Below are positions 33,692 through 44,385 of a DNA stretch of 64,000 nt, piece after piece (position 1 is the first letter of the stretch; every line of letters begins with the position of its first letter). This DNA is from Turritopsis dohrnii (Eukaryota; Cnidaria; Hydrozoa; Anthoathecata; Oceaniidae): the NCBI GenBank assembly GCA_027922465.2, contig BQMF02000219.1:496001-560000 (forward strand). Reading direction: 5' to 3'. A program made the translations under genes and the position numbers. The notes under the pieces were generated by a model. That model was not told the DNA's origin and searched no databases. It saw nothing but the letters and a program-made list of their open reading frames with translations.

Positions 33692-34446
33692 TGTTTATTT
33701 GGTATAGAAGGTCGTATATATACAATAGGCAGTGAAATAGCACTGATGTGGACCTACTTTAAAATAAACTAACTAAAAGTAAAAGCTATTCAGATTAGTA
33801 AATGAAAATATAAAATATCATTAATAATAACATATAAATTATAAAGTTGTAAATACAATATAAATTATTCATATATTCAGAAGTATAAAATCTAATATTT
33901 AAAATGTATATAAAACGATGACAAAATGATTAAGATTAGGTCGTGTGAGCGACGTATATAGTTATTACCACTATTGGGGTTATGAGAATGATGTAATGAT
34001 GATGTAATGATGATGTAATTTATTGAATCTAAAGGATGACTCCAGGTCAGCACATAAATCATGGTTAAGGTGTTGATAAGTGAAGAGAATCCTTTAAAGG
34101 AACTAAATTTCACCAGATTTTAGTTTTATTGAGCAAGTGCATTGGTACTGTTGAAATATTTTCTTTCTTTCTGTCAAGAGTTTAAATCACTTTGTGAGTA
34201 TCTTCACTGAAAATTTGGATTTTATTCTCTCAAAATGATCAAGTAAATCCATTTAAGACTAGCATCATTAGGTTCATATATAAAATCCTTTCCCTGACAC
34301 CTGTCTTGAAGTTAATGCCTGAAGGTGATAAATGTTTGTCAGGAAAATAATCTTCCCTAAAAGTACTCATTTGCAAAAAGCCACACAAAAACTTAACCAA
34401 CAACAGTATGAAAATTTGATCTTAAATTGTTCATACTCATTTCAGA
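33692..34446. other. Non-coding spacer
   Basis: AT-rich, with a short ATGATGTAATG tandem run near 33985-34020. No exon or transposon ends were recognised. Confidence 0.5.
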
Positions 34447-34448
34447 TA

Positions 34449-34958
34449 CCGTATTTCCTCAAATAAGCGCCGCAGCGCTCTTTAAATTTTCGAGATTTTA
34501 GGTGCGGCGCTCTTTAGAGGGCGGCGCTCTTTTCAAATTATTGATTCCAACTTTATAAAGGCCTGAGAAATCAAGGAAACAACCCATGAAATTGAAAACC
34601 ATACTTTTGATTTTTAGACATATTTTCTTCTTATTAAAAGAATACTTATAATATTTCTATATCTTCGTCGCTAGCGCTCTCAAGATTATCACGGATCAAG
34701 TGAAAGGGCTGGCAGGTCTCTTCCACGTCTGATTCTGAAATCTCAAAAGGGTTTTGAGCGACGATACCTCTTCTTCAACTTGTTTCAACGACTCCTTTTC
34801 ATTTTTTTCCCAAAAAGCACCGCTTTGAGAGGTGCGGCGCTCTTTAGAGGGCGGTGCTTATCAGAGGGCGGCGCTCTTAAAAGTTTTGAGAGTTTAGGTG
34901 CGGCGCTCTTTAGAGGGCGGTGCTTATCAGAGGGCGGCGCTGGATGGAGGAAATACGG
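34449..34958. mobile_element. Tc1/mariner-type MITE, 510 bp, TA target
   Basis: Ends CCGTATTTCCTC and GAGGAAATACGG, flanked by TA. The right part contains GC-rich repeats (GGTGCGGCGCTCTTTAGAGG, with GCGGTGCTTATCAGAGGGCG between) in two to three copies, standing out from the AT-rich surroundings. Confidence 0.8.
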
Positions 34959-35175
34959 TATTACTTTTGGGGTAATCCTGTTTGTTAAGAAAGAACGTTT
35001 TTTTGCAACAATGTTTTGTAAATATTTCCTATACATTTGCATTCTCACAGTTGCATCATGGGATTATTTCAAAATGTTTAATAAAAATTCTCTTTTGATA
35101 TTCTCAAAATTTGTTGTTTGAATTTATCGAATTTCGTAAAAGTTTTATTTAACACATAATATGGTGCATTTTGTA

Positions 35176-35611
35176 CACACTTTTTTTTTTATAAGAACAA
35201 TTTTATAAGAACACGAGCCTCAGATTTGACCAAAAAATAAGAACAAAATAAGAACAATCTGAGGCTCAAATTAATGTTTCAAAAATTAAGAACAGCCTAA
35301 TCCTGAATTTTCTTACAAAATAAGAACAAATTCACTTCTTCACTCACTGGGAAATGGTTTAACAGTTGTTTTTTTTCACCTTGCATACTCATACTGGTCA
35401 TTACCAAACAGCAACCCTGCTTTTAAACAGTTCTTTTTAAAAAGATTTATTTTAATTCGACTGGAAGTTCCATAATAAGAACAAAATGAGGCTGAAATCT
35501 GAAGCTGTGTTCTTAAAGCTAAGAACACAGTAAGAACAATTCAGGCTGAAAAAGGCTAAGCCAGCCAGCCTCAGGTCAGATTTTACTGGTTCTTATAAAA
35601 AGAAAAGTGTG
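35176..35611. mobile_element. Mariner-type MITE, 436 bp, TA target
   Basis: Ends CACACTTTT... and ...AAAAGTGTG with ATAAGAAC just inside both, flanked by TA. It is full of AATAAGAACAA motifs and CTGAGGCT elements in both orientations. The right end merges into a (GTAT)n run. Confidence 0.65.
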
Positions 35612-35636
35612 TATGTATGTATGTATGTATGTATGT
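35611..35636. repeat. (GTAT)n microsatellite
   Basis: Six and a half GTAT units next to the MITE end. Confidence 0.9.
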
Positions 35637-36451
35637 TTCTTTATTGTTTATTTCAGTTCAATTAAATTTACAAGACAGTTTCTAAACAATCCTGTTATCC
35701 ACTGATTTTAAGTTTGATGCCATAATATTTCTCGGCAAGGAAATAAACAAAGTTTCAGGATTTATATAAATTCCAGTGCCGGTTAGAAGTTCACAGTACT
35801 CTTGTTGATGAAACGATAAATAACTGCAACGTTATCAGGCTTTTATAGAGTTTTCGAAGGAGAAATAAATAAAATTCTTACGAGATATTATTTTGCTCCT
35901 TCCTCTTTGATCACTAATTATGTATGTAAGAACTTTCTTTCTTGAACATCTGCCTGGTGGAATACTTTCTCTCATCAATCTTGAATCTTGCCTCATGAAG
36001 GAGAAGAAGACAACACTCTTTGTGATTTTATAATCAACTTTTAGAGCTCTATCACATGTTAAAGTAAAAAAAAAATGTTATGATATTAGGTCCCATTTCA
36101 GGAATTTAATAGTAGAATATGTATATATGTAAATATTTTTTTATTTCTTATGTTTGCAACTGCTTAAGCTAACCTTGAAAGAAGGCATGAATGAGTTGAA
36201 AAGATAATTGAAAAGCTAATAATGCGTGTTGCCTGTTGCCAATATGTTGTGATTCTTTGTCACAGTGAATATTTTTTTGTTTGATGTGAAATATATAATT
36301 TCAAGAAATTTAATTGTAGTTCTCGATGCTGTATATTTCTTTTTTATGCTTTTTATTCCAGTGGAAGAATTTGAAACACATTTGGAAATATTTTTGTTCT
36401 GACCTCCTTTACCAAGCAAGAAACATTGTGAAGAATAAATGAAAATAAAAC
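35637..36451. other. Upstream flank of RBMX2
   Basis: No exon is recognised. The RBMX2 promoter should lie here, but no clear element could be picked out. Confidence 0.4.
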
Positions 36452-39400
36452 ATGAACCCTTTAACGTGAGTATAAAGTGTTTTGGAAAAGTGTTTTGGAA
36501 AATGTGTTCTGTTTGTATGAACAAAAACCGAAATTCTGTCTGGATTCGTCATAACCTTTATTTATTTCACAAATATTTTACAAGGATAACCATTTCAGAA
36601 ATATCTACAAAAATCTGTTCTCACAGTTTTTACTGGTTTGTTTTTACTGGTTTGTTTTTTCACTTGTTTAGGAATGTACGTAATGTTTCGAGATTAAATG
36701 AGCAGGATCTGCAAAATGGCCGATTTGATCACAAGCTTACATGGCATTATCAGTATAAAGACAGTGCATATATATTTATTGGTATGTGGTATTGTTTTTT
36801 TAGTTTTTTAAGTTTGCATCATAACACTACCTTAAGGGAAGAAATTTTGGCTAATACACTCATCCACCAATTACAACGCAATTTGGTGGAATTTATTTTG
36901 GCGAATTTATTTTGGCGGATTTCAGGGAAATTTTTATATTTAGCAGAATTAATTTTGGTGGATGCTCCAAATATATAATCAATTTTCAATTAAGTGGTTT
37001 GATAGAAAAGGAGACAAATATTTAGATGACAAGAGAAGAAAATCCATCATATCGATCGATTTTTCTGATTGCAGGTTTTTATTACAGTCATTTACGAAAT
37101 ATTGGTGGATTTTGGCGATTTTTGAACCAATCCGCCAAATCCACCAAAATTTCTTCCCGCCAAAATTTCTTCCCCTAAGGTAATATGACTTCATAAGTCC
37201 TAGAAAGTGATGTCTGTGGTGTTATTTGATAAGGAAAATCATGGTGCTTTAGAATTGTATAGCTTGATAGGTTTAGTCCTGAAAACTCACTTAAAAAACT
37301 GTTTTCAAGCAAGACTTTTGCCTCAATGGAGAGAGTGGAAAAAAAACATTCATGCTATTATTACTATAGATTTATATTTTACATGAAAAGTGTTTCATTT
37401 GAAAAATATCAAAAATTCTTTATTGTAAATAAAGGTTTGAAATGGGCAACACTGTGCTCACTGATTAAAATTCATACAGTTTTGTATACTGTCCCTGACT
37501 CTTAAAATATAAACTAAACTGCTATTTTACCTGGTTTAGTAATAGTAGTCCCAGTTTTATTACAGTGTATTATTTGTTTTTATCTGCAAAAAAACAGATG
37601 CTACAAATCATTGACAGCAGGTGGACATGATTTGTAACATAAAATCTTCTGAAGTTTTATCTTATGAGGATGACCAAAAAGTTTCAAATGATAGAAAATA
37701 TATTTTAATACAATAATAAATTATTGTTTTTTAAAAAACCAAATATCTATGCTTGAACTGTAACCATAGATATGTTAATTTTTTTGTAAAAAATGTGTGA
37801 GACCTTATGTAGAAAAATATGTACCTTCTTTGAAAAAGTATTATATTAAAGGGAATATACGATCTAGATACAAAGTGCTTTCTTGCCTCGTATCTCAGAA
37901 GTATTGGTTAAAAGATTTTTTTTTCAAAGTAATTCAATTAACATACAGAAAAAAAGTTTCTGAATTTTTATCTTTTTCCATGTGGCATGCTCAAGTTCAC
38001 TTGTTTTCAATTTACATTTTTTCAAAAATTTTTGAATCTGGATAATGAGATGAAGAGAGTCTTGCAAGACATTTCTCTGAATATCATGAGAAAAGATCTT
38101 CAAAAATAATTTTATGACTATGATCATGATCACAATATGACCCCGAGTTAGAATAAACAAAGAGGTTATTAAAGTTTGGTGCAAAAGGAAACTGAGAAAA
38201 TACACTCTTTTTTATAAGAAACTCGGCATCCAATCCTCAAAATTTCTTAAGATATTGACCTTTTGAACCCTCAAAGATTGTTAAAGTTTTTGCATTTTGC
38301 ATCATAATATTTTCAACGTGTGTGCTTCAACGTGTTGATTATAGATTCCACCCCATTCAACTGTTTACCGTAAGAGCTATGAACATCAGCTCGAATCAAG
38401 AATGCCCTTGGGAATGCATATGCATAAAGTTATGTCGGAATATGTGTCCTTTCCTCTGAAGTTTCTTAGTACTTTGATCAAGCCCTGGTTTCTTATAAAC
38501 TGTTTTCTTAAAAAGAAAGAGTGTTGGGAAATGACTACACAATGGTTTAATTGTTTTGCAAAATGCTTGGTACATGGGGGTAGACAGCTGCTTTGCTATT
38601 AAAAACTTCACGACCAATGGATTAGAAAAATAAATCAGATTGCATACCCTAAGGTTGTGTCTGTCTGCTCCGATCATTATGGAATGAAATGTTTGAGTAG
38701 TGCAATGGAGGCTCAACTGAATTAAAAGTAAAACATCAAATAAAAGTAAAACGGAAGTTGGATTAATGAAAAACAACGACAAAAAACAAAAAAAAACAAC
38801 GGAACATACACTGTCATCTTTAGCTTCGGCACATCCACCCTTTGTAGGGATATTCACAGCTACTTGAGTAGCTATCATAAGACAGATCTTCATTTTCAGG
38901 TAATACTGGTTTGTATCGAAAACCTGTTATTTCTCAATTGTTCTCAGAAATTTTGATGTTAAAGTTACCTATCTGTTGATCAATTAATTCTTCAAGATGT
39001 GTTATGAAGTAACTTGTGTATTATTTTCTCAAAATGTACATAATTTCCCAGCAGTAAAGGATTTTTAATCATGAGTTAACTTTTTGTTAAGAGCTAGTTT
39101 GTCATTTGCGTATTTAGAATACGCAACCACTGTTTATTCACTTACTTCAAATACTTTTAAAACTTTTAAAAAGTAAACCTATTCCAGGTACGGCTTTTTA
39201 AGACTGTACTTTCCCTTATATTTCCATCTATAAATATTATGTTAATGATTTCATAAACTGAAATTCCATTCGAAATAACTGCTTCTCCAAAACTATATCT
39301 TGGAATGCCTTAACATAAAAAGATTGTGTAGTGATCTAAAAAGGTGTAGGAATGTTTGAAATATTAAGTGTGCTAGATCACTGGAAAACATTTTTTATAA

Positions 39401-42400
39401 TCTACTTTAATGGGATAAACTTTCGCAGGGATTAAATTTCATGGTTGAGCTCATCCGCGAAATTTAAAGATTTCGCGGGAATTAAATTTTGCGGATGAGG
39501 GGCTTCCTAATTTTTCGTGGGGATTTAACTTCGCGGATCAGGGTAAAAACGAAAATTTTTAAAAAGGGTCGAAACCTTGCAATAGAACTTTTCCAAGAAA
39601 ATGAACAAATTTTTTTTCAATTCAAATAATAGAGTCATCTATTTTGAAATAGAACGAAGAGATATTGCTCAAAAGGGAAGTTGTATTTCGATGATGCCGA
39701 GCTAAGTTTTTACAGCGTATCAGGGAAAAAAAGCGGAACAGAATTCATGTATTAAAATTAGCTTTGGGAGAAAAGAATGAAATTGAAAATGGATTAGTTT
39801 TTGTTTTTTATGTCGAAACTGCTTCTTGAAATACAAATAAAATATGAACACAGCGAGATAAAAGTATGAAAATAAATGCGATGTCAATAGACAAGTCACT
39901 CGAATACGTCAAAAGCATTACGGTTAAAGTCAATATTTTCTTCATCATCAGACATTGGCTCGTATTCTGATTCTTCATCTGATTCATCGATTGTTTCACT
40001 TCTTGGAGTGCAAAAAGCTTTTGATTGCTCAGTTGTAATGTTCGGAATAGAATTTAAATTTAACTGATAAACTGCGTTACCAGTAGTAGCCTCAACCAAA
40101 GGATCGATGTCTTGAAATGGGTCAAGCGATTCGAGATCTTCTACGCCAGTTTCAAGTGCTTCAGTGATACCAGCTGCTTTCCAGGCATTGGCAATGACAC
40201 TCTTACCACTCTCTTTCGTCATATTGTTGTACGAATCTACCATCCATTAAGCATGAAGTGGTTTGATTCGTGTAAGTTGCAACGGGACTGTAATATCTTG
40301 CAGTGATTTGCCTTCATTCAGTTGTAGGCTTATCTGGGCAGTGTACCAATCGTTAAATTTTTTACGTGTGTGCTTCTTTGCGTAACCGTTGACGGTCAAA
40401 TCCAAGGGCTGAAGCAAGTGTGTCATGTTGGCTGGAACACAGACGATTTCGATATCTTCTTTCTCATACAAATCTAACACTTCCTTTGTCATTTGGCCCG
40501 TGAAAACATCCGTAATGACGAGGACCTTCTGGCCAAGTGGTAAATTTTGTTCTTTGATAACCTTATCAATGTAAGGTTTAAGAACTTCAGTGATCATTTT
40601 GCAAGCTTCATCTGAATTGCTGTAATGAGTCTTATTGAAGCTCAAACAAAATGCATCAGGGAATTTAAATCTTGGGAGACATTTCTTTGTGGTTCCAGCA
40701 TAAATTAATTGCATTGGCAAAAAAGTGTTATCGTATGCAATTCCAAATGTAGCTGTAATTGTTCTTTTATCCGAACTTGCAGCTACAGAAACTGATTTAG
40801 AATTTTTCGCTGCCAGCGTTGATTTACCGACGGGTACGTATTTTGTAGGCGTTTGGTCAATATTGATGATTAAAGAGTCGGGAATTTTGTAGTGGTCGAC
40901 CTTCGAAACAATCTCGTTGAAATAGAGTAATTTTGCTTCCTTAAAAGCTCCATTCGGAATTTCTAGCTTTGACGTTGTTGCCCTACGACGAACAAATTTC
41001 ATTCTTCTAAACAAGGATTGAGCCCATGAATAGGAATGGATTTCTCAGTTAATTTTGTTCCTTTTTTCTTTTCGACTGCAAGTTTTTCTTCATATTTTCC
41101 GCGAAAAGTACGAGGAATACTTTCTTTCAGATTCAGAAATTTCGAGTTAAATTTTCTCACTGCTGCAATTGGTCCGTTTTCACTTGCATACTTTCCTATA
41201 CTATAACGGTCTTCAGGAGTGTATTTAGTGTATGCAGTGCTCCTTTTTGACTGTCTCAATTCTTTCAATGTCAACTACACCGATTTCCACTTGCTTAGCC
41301 ATCTTTGAAGTTTCAACACTTCTCAGAAGACACAAAAAAACACAAACTCAAACACAAAAGAAAATCTTCTTTATTGCGTAATTTGATCCCTCCTACACAG
41401 TTACTTTTCCATACAAAGCTATTCACTCATTCGATTTAAGAGGGAGGGTGCTCCTACACACCCTTACATTCAGACGGGGGTATGCCTTTTCGTTTCCTAT
41501 ATATTCTTCCCTCTTAAAGAATAAAGAAGAGCCTGTTACTTCCAAATTAAGGCTTTAGAATCTACAGGTACCTAATCTCTTTGCATTTCATTTTATAATC
41601 TTTAAATAACCTGTTTGATTATCAAACTTTCACACATGTCTATCACTATAATTCCAACATCACCCCCGTCATTGTAATTGAACGTTCGATCCAGACAAAA
41701 AAGAAAAAATTTAGGTATTGGAGTTCACTTCTGCAGTACAAGGGTTTCATTTCTACAGACAAACATGGAACCCTCAGGAGGAAGAGGTTTTGCAGTGTTT
41801 GCACGAGATTGGAAATATTTTTGATTTGTTCGCCATCAAAACAGTGAGTGACAACGGTGAAATCGTCGGACATTTACCACAGGAAATATCCAGAGTCAGC
41901 AAATTTTTACTTGATCGTGGAGCATCAATGAAAGCTACCCTTACAACAAAAAAACTATAGACGTTCTCCTTTAGTCCAAGGTGGGCTGGAGATCGCGTGC
42001 AAAGTAACAGTAAGAATGCCTGGAACTGTGAGAAATTATTTATTATTGGATAGATGTAGGGAGCTTGTATCAAACCTGTATGCTGAACCAAAAGAAGAAG
42101 TAATTATCGGATCCTATCTGGTCAAAGGATGTACTGTTGAAGTTTCCCTACCAACCCTTCCGAAAAGGAAAAACAAAAGTAAAGATTCAGCTGCTGGTCC
42201 ATCAAAAAGACCTCGATGAGACGGAGACATCAGAACATTGTCTGCAAATGCTGCTGCCAAAGCAAAGCGTCCGAGTAAACCAGAAAAACCATCTAAGACA
42301 TCTAATGTACCAATTTTGTTAGATTAGGAAGTTTTAAAACTTGTTTAAAGAAGCAAAAAGATGAGATAAAACGCCTTGAAATTATTTTCACTCTTTCTCA

Positions 42401-43918
42401 TCCCTGGGATTCTAGTACAAACATATCAAGGTTTTGACAGAGAAAAAAGCGACCTTTTTCGAGTGTTTTGTGCCCTTGCGTAGACAAAAAATCAAAAACG
42501 ATAAAAATTGAAAATTTCGCGGATTAAAAAAAAAATTCAAATTTTTCACGGGGATTTAATTTCGCGGATGAACCTTTTTCAAATTTCCATTGAGACTTAA
42601 TTTCACGGATGATACCCAAATCCGCAAAATCCGTGAAATTTAATCCCCGCTAAAGTTTATCCCATTAAAGTATTAAGTAATGTCTCAAAATGGGCTAGTG
42701 TTAGGGTTAGCTATTCTGAGAATAGAATATTAAATAATGTAAGTTACATAATGCACTATTCTGAGAATTTAGTAATTTTTTTAGGTGGGCTACCATATGA
42801 TTTGACAGAAGGTGATGTTCTGTGTGTGTTTTCACAGTAAGTTCTTGTTCTTTAGCATTGAAAGGTATTTTAAATTGTTAATATGTTATGTTCAATGTAT
42901 AATACACTATTCTCCGGAGGGTGGAGGGTGGAGGGTGGAGATGTGGTTTTTATGTAGTTATAACTTTGCAGACTCATATTTCATAGGAGTAAAATACTTT
43001 TTAGGTATGGTGAAATTATAAATATTAACCTTGTCCGAGATAAAAAGACAGGAAAGTCAAAAGGTTATGCATTTTTGTGTTATGAAGATCAAAGAAGCAC
43101 AATTTTAGCTGTTGATAATTTTAATGGAATTCAGGTGAAATTTTTAGTATTAATATTTTTATCAATGTTGAATTGAATAACTAAATGTAATGCTTAAGTA
43201 TTTACTGGTCAATTATAACGCCATTATTTTGTAGCTTGGTGGTCGGACTATACGGGTTGATCATGTTGGTGAATATCGTATTCCAAAAAGTGATGAAAAA
43301 GATGAAGATGGAAAATATGTTGATAAAATTGAAACGGGATGTGCACCTAAAACACCACCATCTTCCAGCGGTGAAGAAGAAAACGAACATTTGAAGAAAA
43401 AGAAAAAGGATAAAAAAAAGAAAAAGAAGAAGAAAAAAAAGAAAGAAGTGAATTTCGATTCTGATGGTGATATTGATTTGGATCAAAATAAAGTGAAATG
43501 TAAGATAGACAACAAAAATCATGAGAAAAGCAAAGATGTGGAAAAGAAAAATCATTATGAAAAAATGGCCTCTCAATCCAATAATGAATTATATGGAGGT
43601 TCAAAGAAATATCCTTCAAATTCTGAAAGTGGAAACAAATCCTATACACATAAACCAAGGTTTTCAAGAAGTCCTGAAAGTAGAATAGACCACAGTCCAA
43701 TTAAGAAAAAATACAGAACAAGTCCCGATGCAAGAAACAGAAGTCGTAGCCCTAAAAGAAGTGGAAATCCTAAAGTGAAAAGGGGAAGTCCTGAACAAAG
43801 AAGTTCGAAACGAAGAAGGAAACGTTCAGACAGTAACAGTCGAAGTCCAGAAGAAAGAAAACGAAGTTCTGACCATAATAGAAAAAAAACAAAGCATAGT
43901 TCTGAAAGAAAAAGATAA
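36452..43918 (+). CDS. RBMX2: RNA-binding motif protein RBMX2 (Snu17/Ist3 orthologue)
   Basis: Five exons give 329 residues: 36452-36465, 36672-36781, 42785-42836, 43005-43134, 43235-43918. RBMX2 is the RRM subunit of the RES complex of the activated spliceosome (with BUD13 and SNIP1). Seen: the start MNPLT encoded by a tiny 14-bp first exon; a conserved pre-RRM segment [20 protein letters not shown] with RNP2 (IFIGGL); RNP1 [38 protein letters not shown], the region that packs on Bud13. The tail holds a poly-Lys run (about 43394-43446) and an RS-like Ser-Pro-Arg domain. The human protein has the same order. Intron 2 (6.0 kb) contains a mariner MITE and the whole pogo/HIRAN element; other introns are 168-206 or fewer bases. 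Confidence 0.93.
36830..37180. mobile_element. Mariner/pogo-type MITE, 351 bp, TA target
   Basis: Ends CCTTAAGGGAAGAAATTTTG and the near-complement, flanked by TA. Many TTTTGGCGGA/TCCGCCAAAA motifs lie inside in both orientations. It is in RBMX2 intron 2. Confidence 0.8.
37183..39402. other. RBMX2 intron 2, 5' part
   Basis: AT-rich intron sequence. A minus-strand ORF at 38893-38396 starts with a plausible short exon ([20 protein letters not shown], then a GTGTAT donor-like site), but no family is recognised and no partner exon was found. Confidence 0.4.
39896..41302 (-). pseudogene. pogo-family DDE transposase, decayed
   Basis: Read on the minus strand from an ATG at 41302. Seen: an N-terminal helix-turn-helix (Psq/CENP-B-like; [20 protein letters not shown]); SWAQSLF near the join; a DDE_1 core with D in [13 protein letters not shown] in [11 protein letters not shown] and D in [10 protein letters not shown]; a C-terminus with [14 protein letters not shown] and an acidic tail. 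Breaks: a frame change near 41275; a frame change at about 41015 with roughly 80 residues of the second DNA-binding half missing; an in-frame TAA at about 40249. It cannot encode active enzyme. All three catalytic Asp are still present. Confidence 0.85.
41718..42219 (+). pseudogene. HIRAN-domain passenger protein of the pogo element, one frameshift
   Basis: The first frame (41718-41957) encodes a HIRAN-like domain: [13 protein letters not shown], then an N-x-x-D-x-x-A pattern ([12 protein letters not shown]), [14 protein letters not shown] and LLDRGASM. A run of seven A at about 41945 shifts the frame; the second frame (to TGA 42217-42219) continues with a GGLEI segment, a short linker and a basic NLS-like tail [18 protein letters not shown]. 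No ATG opens the first frame; a TTTAG acceptor-like site at 41710-41714 suggests an upstream exon. HIRAN domains bind DNA 3' ends in HLTF. The role in a transposon is unknown. Confidence 0.7.
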
Positions 43919-44385
43919 AATCTTCACATATTCAGACATAAACCTTCATTTGAAGATTTTATGTTTTTATTTCATTGTAGAGAAGACACTGAACGACAAT
44001 CTAGATGATTTTAATGACAATTTTAATGTTCACCATCTTGTTTTTTAAAATAAGAGACAAGCTTTTGGGCCAAAATTTGTTATTAAGAAATCAATCTGTG
44101 TTTTTTCCTTTTCTATTAATCCATATCTGACAATTATCAGGATATGATCACCCAGAAACTGAAAACTGTTTAGGAAATACATCAAATGTTTATATAAAAA
44201 GTTTATATTCAGATAAGCATGTTTTAAGAGTTTCAAGTTAAGCATTGCTTTACAGTAATGTTCGTAGTTTAAGTTAATTTTCAATTTAATCTTCAAATAC
44301 CACACCCTGCTTCTATGTGCTGTTCAGAGTGATCGATTTAGAATATTTTCTTTTAGAATATGATAGTTTCTAATTGCTTGTTTTG
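43919..44385. other. RBMX2 3' UTR and YEATS4 upstream region
   Basis: 467 bp between a plus-strand stop and the next plus-strand start. No other exon was seen. It must hold the RBMX2 3' end and YEATS4's promoter. Confidence 0.5.

Larger units (their letters stand above)
39405..42670. mobile_element. pogo-type DNA transposon, 3,266 bp, with HIRAN passenger gene, TA target
   Basis: Terminal inverted repeats of about 40 bp start CTTTAATGGGATAAACTTT and differ at three positions. TA lies directly outside both ends (39403-39404 and 42671-42672). Subterminal arrays of GGGGATTTAATTTCGCGGAT motifs occur in both arms. Inside are a minus-strand pogo transposase (decayed) and a plus-strand HIRAN-domain gene in divergent orientation. 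It lies in RBMX2 intron 2. Confidence 0.88.

Noticed and set aside
34780..35121. ORFs encoding RGRCLSEGGA repeats at 34780-35121
   Set aside because: The repeated peptide comes from the GC-rich subterminal repeats of the MITE at 34449-34958.
38396..38893. 165-codon minus-strand ORF in RBMX2 intron 2
   Set aside because: The first 30 codons look exon-like, but no family, acceptor or partner exon was found, and the rest is AT-rich hydrophobic noise.
43202..43700. Hydrophobic minus-strand ORFs rich in Phe/Leu opposite the RBMX2 tail
   Set aside because: They are the antisense of poly-Lys and RS codons (AAA/AAG read as TTT/CTT). No independent support.
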